From the NCBI GenBank assembly GCA_015232165.1, contig JADGAE010000065.1, forward strand, positions 1 to 8,678: DNA of 8,678 nucleotides, read 5' to 3'. Shown here piece after piece: positions 5,523 through 8,678 of this stretch. The translations under genes and the position numbers were made by a program. The notes under the pieces were generated by a model. That model was not told where the DNA came from, made no database searches, and saw only the letters and a program-made list of their open reading frames with translations. Numbering within the stretch: position 1 is the first letter of the stretch; each line of letters begins with the position of its first letter. This DNA comes from Nitrospirota bacterium. GTDB taxonomy: Bacteria; Nitrospirota; Thermodesulfovibrionia; Thermodesulfovibrionales; Magnetobacteriaceae.

Positions 5523-6870
5523 TCTCTACATACGGGATATTATCTCGCAGACGTTCTCTGATTCTTATTACATAACGGCGGAGATAGCATCGCTCAACGT
5601 CGATGCCAAGGGGCACTGCTACATGGAGCTTGTGGAGAAGGACGACACAACCGTTAAGGCACAACTGAGGGCAGCCATCTGGTCGTCTCGCTACAAGGGG
5701 ATTGCCAGGGAGTTCCAGACGGTAACCGCAAGGCCGCTCTCCAAGGGGATGAAGATACTCATAGAGGCCAATCTGAGCTATCATGAGCGCTACGGCCTGA
5801 GCCTTAACATAGCAAAGATCGATCCCTCCTACACCCTTGGTGATATGGCAAGAAAGAGGCAGGAGATCATAGACCGCCTCATTAGCGAGGGACTAATAGA
5901 CAGAAACAGGGCGTTGGTGATGCCGCCGGTTCCCCAGCGCATAGCCGTGATATCGTCGTTGAAGGCGGCGGGCTATGAGGACTTCACAAAACACCTGCGG
6001 GCAAACTCCTTTGGTTATGGCTTTAGGGTCAGTCTGTTTGCTGCCGTCATGCAGGGCGATGGTGCGGAGGCTTCGGTACTCAAGGCGCTGCTTGCCTGTG
6101 AAGAGGCCAAAGACGACATTGATGTTGTGGTCATCGTCAGGGGAGGGGGAGGGGCGGTTGACCTGGATTGTTTTGACAGCTACCCCATCGGCAGGCAGAT
6201 TGCCATGATGTCCATACCGGTGATGTCGGGTATCGGCCATGAAAGGGACAGGACGGTGGTTGATGTCGTGGCGCACATGACGGTCAAGACCCCAACCGCT
6301 GCCGCGGCCTTTCTGATAGAGCGTCTGAGGGCATTTGAGGAGAGGATCGAGTCGCTTGCAAAGGCACTTAAGACTGTTGCCGGAGCAGTGGTATTGAAAA
6401 ACAAGTATGCATTGAACAATTACGTCAAGGTGGTCTATGGTTCGGGGCGTTTGATATCGAGACACACGAGCGTGCTCACGTCAATGACCGACAGACTTCG
6501 ACTTCTGTTGGCCAGGGATGTAAAGGACATCCAGCGTCGCAGCAACGACCTGTTTACCAGGACGACGACCCTCCTGTTTGGTGCAAAGCGCTACATCGTG
6601 CGTCAGGCGGAGCGCCTGAAGGCGCTCAATGACAGCATAACCCACCTCAACCCCGAAAACGTCCTCAAGCGCGGCTACAGCATAACCTCTCTAAACGGCA
6701 AGGCGCTAAAGTCAGCGGATGAGGCAAAGACCGGCGATGTCATAAGCACACGACTCATGCAAGGCGTAATTTATAGCGCGGTACGTCCCAAGTCCCGGAT
6801 AAGGGCAATTGACGATAAACCAAAAGAGGTAAAGGATGAAAGAAGAAAAGACCTATTCTCAGGCTATTAA
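5488..6870 (+). CDS. xseA: Exodeoxyribonuclease VII large subunit XseA
   Basis: XseA is the catalytic subunit of exonuclease VII, which cuts single-stranded DNA into oligonucleotides from both ends without needing a metal. The 460-aa protein has the full layout. It begins with an N-terminal OB-fold (about 5-115, with ITAEIASLNVDAKGHCYMEL near 29-48 and KAQLRAAIW). The catalytic core (about 120-300) contains PQRIAVISS, then VVVIVRGGGGAVDLDCFDSY (213-232) and MSGIGHERDRTVVDVVAHMTVKTPTAAAAFL (246-276). A long helical coiled-coil region (about 280-385) and the terminal NPENVLKRGYSIT motif (388-400) follow. The usual TSPTGAAIRD loop reads SSLKAAGYEDF here, a form I associate with Bacteroidota XseA. 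The start is GTG preceded by AGGAG, overlapping the upstream gene by 35 bases. xseB begins inside its last 35 bases, so both subunits are made from one message. Confidence 0.95.
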   Translation: MPKAILSLYEFNLYIRDIISQTFSDSYYITAEIASLNVDAKGHCYMELVEKDDTTVKAQLRAAIWSSRYKGIAREFQTVTARPLSKGMKILIEANLSYHERYGLSLNIAKIDPSYTLGDMARKRQEIIDRLISEGLIDRNRALVMPPVPQRIAVISSLKAAGYEDFTKHLRANSFGYGFRVSLFAAVMQGDGAEASVLKALLACEEAKDDIDVVVIVRGGGGAVDLDCFDSYPIGRQIAMMSIPVMSGIGHERDRTVVDVVAHMTVKTPTAAAAFLIERLRAFEERIESLAKALKTVAGAVVLKNKYALNNYVKVVYGSGRLISRHTSVLTSMTDRLRLLLARDVKDIQRRSNDLFTRTTTLLFGAKRYIVRQAERLKALNDSITHLNPENVLKRGYSITSLNGKALKSADEAKTGDVISTRLMQGVIYSAVRPKSRIRAIDDKPKEVKDERRKDLFSGY

Positions 6871-7051
6871 AGAGATAGAGGTGATCATCTCCGATATAGA
6901 AAAGGAAACCATCGATGTTGACGTCCTGACCGAGCGCGTCAAGACTGCCATAGAACTGATAAAGGACTGCAAAAGTCGCCTGCGAAGGACAGAGGAAGAA
7001 CTAAACGGTGTCCTGAAGGAATTCGAACAATACACTGCCGAAGAAGGCTAA
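6836..7051 (+). CDS. xseB: Exodeoxyribonuclease VII small subunit XseB
   Basis: XseB is the small helical subunit that decorates the coiled coil of XseA and is needed for exonuclease VII activity and for limiting XseA toxicity. The 71-aa protein is of usual size. It shows the family pattern of two helices: YSQAIKEIEVIISDIEKETI (7-26), then DVDVLTERVKTAIELIKDCKSRL (27-49) and a charged RRTEEELNGVLKEFEQ end. The ATG at 6836 lies inside xseA (35-base overlap) with AGAGGT at 6825-6830 and AAAGG directly before it as ribosome binding sequence. Position immediately after xseA confirms the call. The following 53 bases, up to the convergent phoU, contain no convincing terminator. Confidence 0.93.
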   Translation: MKEEKTYSQAIKEIEVIISDIEKETIDVDVLTERVKTAIELIKDCKSRLRRTEEELNGVLKEFEQYTAEEG

Positions 7052-7104
7052 ACCGCTTGATGCGCCGCAATGTCGTGTCGGTGGAGCTTGGGTTGGGGCG
7101 TGAT

Positions 7105-7773
7105 TCATAGTGGTTCGTGGGTATCGGCTATGTGTCTGACGATACGACCTTCCGTCATGTAGATGACCATTTCGGCTATATTGGTGGTGTGGTCTGCTAT
7201 GCGTTCGAGGTTTCTTGAGATGTAGGCCAGTTTTGTTGCGTGGACGACCGCCTCCGGATGCTTTGCCATAATAACCATCAGTTCATCTATAATGATATCG
7301 TTTAGGTTATCCACTTCATCGTCGCGCATGATGACGTCCTTGGCCAGTCGCTTGTCTTCGTTGACAAACGAGTCTATGGCATCCTTGATCATTCGCTGTG
7401 CCACCTCTCTCATCCTGGATATGTCCTCGTAGGTGTTATTAAACGGTTCGTTGCTGAGTTCGACGGCCCTCTGTGCGATATTTGCCGCATGGTCGGCGAT
7501 CCTCTCAAGGTCCGTGGTGATCTTCATCCCCGTGGTTATAAATCTCAGGTCCTTGCCTACGGGTTGTCTGCGCGCAATGAATTTTATGCACGCCTCATCT
7601 ATATGCACGTCATAGCTGTTGACTATGTGGTCGTTGTTGATGACCTTTTTGGCCAGTTCTACGTCCCTTTCCAGGAGGGATTTTACACTGTCCTTGATGG
7701 CAGTCTCAACCAGAGAGGCCATCTTAAGGAGCATATCCTTTATTGTCTTTAGTTCCTCGTCCTTTATTGACAT
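7105..7773 (-). CDS. phoU: Phosphate signalling regulator PhoU
   Basis: PhoU is the cytoplasmic adaptor between the PstSCAB phosphate transporter and the PhoR sensor kinase; it damps phosphate uptake and Pho signalling when phosphate is plentiful. The 222-aa, all-helical protein carries the two tandem PhoU repeats. Each has the metal-binding signature: DLERIADHAANIAQ (88-101) and NLERIADHTTNIAE (188-201). Other family features are RRQPVGKDLRFI (68-79) and the matching HATKLAYISR segment (178-187). The ATG lies two bases after the pstB stop, with AGGGAG about nine bases upstream inside the pstB end, so it is the second gene of a pstB-phoU operon. Length and motifs are normal. It ends convergent to xseB. 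Confidence 0.96.
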   Translation of the reverse strand: MSIKDEELKTIKDMLLKMASLVETAIKDSVKSLLERDVELAKKVINNDHIVNSYDVHIDEACIKFIARRQPVGKDLRFITTGMKITTDLERIADHAANIAQRAVELSNEPFNNTYEDISRMREVAQRMIKDAIDSFVNEDKRLAKDVIMRDDEVDNLNDIIIDELMVIMAKHPEAVVHATKLAYISRNLERIADHTTNIAEMVIYMTEGRIVRHIADTHEPL

Positions 7774-7775
7774 CC

Positions 7776-8537
7776 CTAAAATCTCCCTGATATGTAATCC
7801 TCTGTCAGAACGTTAGAGGGGTTTGTGAACATTAGGTCCGTGCTGCCAAACTCCACCAGCTCGCCAAGCATCATAAAGCCCGTCCAGTCCGATATCCTTG
7901 CGGCCTGCTGCATGTTGCGAGTAACTATGACTATCGTATAATATTTCTTGAGGCCGGCGGCCAGCTCTTCTATCTTTGATGTGGAGATGGGGTCCAGGGC
8001 AGAGGCCGGTTCATCAAAGAGCAGCACATCGGGTTTAACCGCAAGGGAGCGGGCTATCACCAGTCTCTGCTGCTGCCCCGAGGACAGACTGTAGGCGTTG
8101 TTGTGTATCCTGTCCTTGACCTCATCCCAAAGCACTGCGTGCCTTAAGGCCAGCTCAACGGACTGCGAAAGCTCACCCTTGCTCTTAACGCCCTGCAATC
8201 TTAATCCGTATGCCACGTTTTCAAATATAGTCATCGGAAATGGCGTAGGCCTTTGGAACACCATTCCTATCCGGCAACGCAGTTGAATAATATCCATCGA
8301 GTTAGAGAGGATGTTGGCGTTGTCGAAATATATCTCACCCTCATAACGACTGCCCGGATAAAGGTCATGCATCCTGTTAAAGCACCTCAGTAGTGTGGTC
8401 TTACCACAACCGGAAGGTCCTATCAACGACGTCACCGCCTTCTTGTATATTGGCAAGGAGATGTTCCTAAGGGCCTGAACATTATTTGAGTAATAAAAGC
8501 CCAGCGATTTAACATCGAGCACCCTTTCACCTTCCAT
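7776..8537 (-). CDS. pstB: Phosphate ABC transporter ATP-binding protein PstB (altered switch residues)
   Basis: PstB is the ATPase that powers PstSCAB phosphate import at the inner face of the membrane. Counting from the ATG at 8537 (253 aa, normal length), it has an aromatic A-loop (FYYSNN, 14-19), Walker [10 protein letters not shown] (40-48), Q-loop [10 protein letters not shown] (93-102), Walker B VLLFDEP (171-177) with Glu176, and D-loop SALDP. The PstB-typical NMQQAAR follows. Two core residues are unusual: the signature is LSSGQQQR (151-158) instead of LSGGQQQR, and the H-loop reads VTRNMQQ with Arg207 where PstB normally has His. I chose ATG 8537 because GAGAGG lies nine bases upstream and the length then fits the family; GTG 8564 and ATG 8561 in frame would add nine or eight residues without a clear ribosome binding site. 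phoU follows two bases later. pstS, pstC and pstA are not in the window, and no coding sequence abuts pstB upstream. Confidence 0.93.
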   Translation of the reverse strand: MEGERVLDVKSLGFYYSNNVQALRNISLPIYKKAVTSLIGPSGCGKTTLLRCFNRMHDLYPGSRYEGEIYFDNANILSNSMDIIQLRCRIGMVFQRPTPFPMTIFENVAYGLRLQGVKSKGELSQSVELALRHAVLWDEVKDRIHNNAYSLSSGQQQRLVIARSLAVKPDVLLFDEPASALDPISTSKIEELAAGLKKYYTIVIVTRNMQQAARISDWTGFMMLGELVEFGSTDLMFTNPSNVLTEDYISGRF

Positions 8538-8546
8538 CTCTAAATA

Positions 8547-8552
8547 CCTCTC
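8547..8552 (-). promoter_or_regulatory. Shine-Dalgarno favouring the 8537 start of pstB
   Basis: On the minus strand GAGAGG (plus-strand CCTCTC at 8547-8552) lies nine bases before ATG 8537. The in-frame GTG 8564 and ATG 8561 lack such a sequence. This suggests the shorter PstB. Confidence 0.55.
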
Positions 8553-8579
8553 TGAAACCATCACTTATCATAAGCAGTA

Positions 8580-8608
8580 ATTATATCATATTAACTAATA
8601 TAAAAACT
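8580..8608 (-). promoter_or_regulatory. Possible pstB-phoU promoter in an AT-rich leader
   Basis: A perfect minus-strand TATAAT lies at 8580-8585. The hexamer 17 bases further upstream (8603-8608, AGTTTT on the minus strand) is a poor -35, as expected of a promoter that needs an activator such as PhoB. I do not see a clear Pho-box direct repeat. The surrounding 8565-8625 is strikingly AT-rich compared with the rest of the window. Confidence 0.4.
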
Positions 8609-8649
8609 TTTTTTGTATCCTCTTGGGTGCATAAGAAAGTAGTGGCTAA

Positions 8650-8678
8650 TGGATTCCTGCTTGCCCCTGTTCAAGCCA
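8650..8678. repeat. Edge of a second copy of the GGATTCCTGC repeat (cut by window end)
   Basis: The 15 bases at 8650-8664 (TGGATTCCTGCTTGC) are identical to 2956-2970. The next bases, CCCTGTT (8665-8671), match the complement of the other end of the first element (AACAGGG, 3035-3041). So this copy combines features of both ends of the 2955-3054 element. The rest lies beyond the window. Confidence 0.55.

Noticed and set aside
5893..6465. A 190-codon open frame on the minus strand inside xseA
   Set aside because: It is antisense to the most conserved part of XseA and shows no family motif, so it is a shadow.
7052..7104. Bidirectional terminator between convergent xseB and phoU
   Set aside because: No stem longer than a few bases followed by a T run was visible on either strand.
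8565..8678. Pho box upstream of pstB
   Set aside because: I looked for two CTGTCAT-like direct repeats at the usual spacing upstream of the TATAAT and did not find them; the region is simply AT-rich.
1..8678. CRISPR array, tRNA, rRNA, prophage or transposase genes
   Set aside because: No regularly spaced repeats, cloverleaf-like segments, rRNA-like stretches or transposase/integrase motifs were seen on either strand.

Overview
The window is a compact stretch of bacterial chromosome with roughly 50% GC (judged by eye). It holds nine protein-coding genes, all apparently intact, separated by short intergenic regions; no gap exceeds about 185 bases. Most of the genes are housekeeping. I see no phage, plasmid, CRISPR, tRNA or rRNA signature and no obviously new defence or biosynthetic system. 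The organism cannot be named from this alone. It makes cobalamin, uses a high-affinity phosphate (Pst) system, and carries a ThiI-like protein fused to an NFACT-R-type domain, which together with the GGATTCCTGC-type dispersed repeat would fit an anaerobic or environmental Gram-negative lineage such as Nitrospirota or a former deltaproteobacterial group. This is inference only. The XseA/XseB pair has sequence features I associate with Bacteroidota.

Layout. Positions 1-48 look like the terminator of an upstream gene. A stand-alone GNAT-type acyltransferase follows (103-1056). A two-gene cobalamin operon, cobT-cobS (1142-2903), has a strong Shine-Dalgarno before cobT; cobS overlaps the end of cobT and seems to begin at a non-standard codon (CTG or ATT). 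Next comes a roughly 100-bp repeat with inverted ends and internal hairpins (about 2955-3054), then a plus-strand terminator (3055-3086) that touches the stop codon of the convergent sbcD (3085-4338, minus). A 128-bp divergent promoter region separates sbcD from a plus-strand operon: the ThiI-like/NFACT-R protein, xseA and xseB (4467-7051). Each of these genes overlaps the next by exactly 35 bp. On the minus strand, pstB-phoU (8537 down to 7105) converges on xseB across a 53-bp spacer in which I see no convincing terminator. The window ends in an AT-rich pst leader and the edge of a second repeat copy.

How the genes work together. CobT makes alpha-ribazole 5'-phosphate and CobS joins alpha-ribazole (phosphate) to adenosylcobinamide-GDP, so the pair performs lower-ligand activation and attachment in B12 synthesis. 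SbcD (the Mre11-like nuclease, here without an adjacent sbcC) and exonuclease VII (XseA+XseB) are DNA-processing enzymes on either side of a putative RNA-sulfurtransferase. PstB and PhoU are the ATPase and the negative regulator of phosphate uptake and signalling. The points most worth a second look are the altered catalytic motifs of PstB (switch His replaced by Arg, LSGGQ changed to LSSGQ), the three-cysteine pattern in the ThiI-like fusion, the cobS start, the orphan sbcD, and the repeat element.
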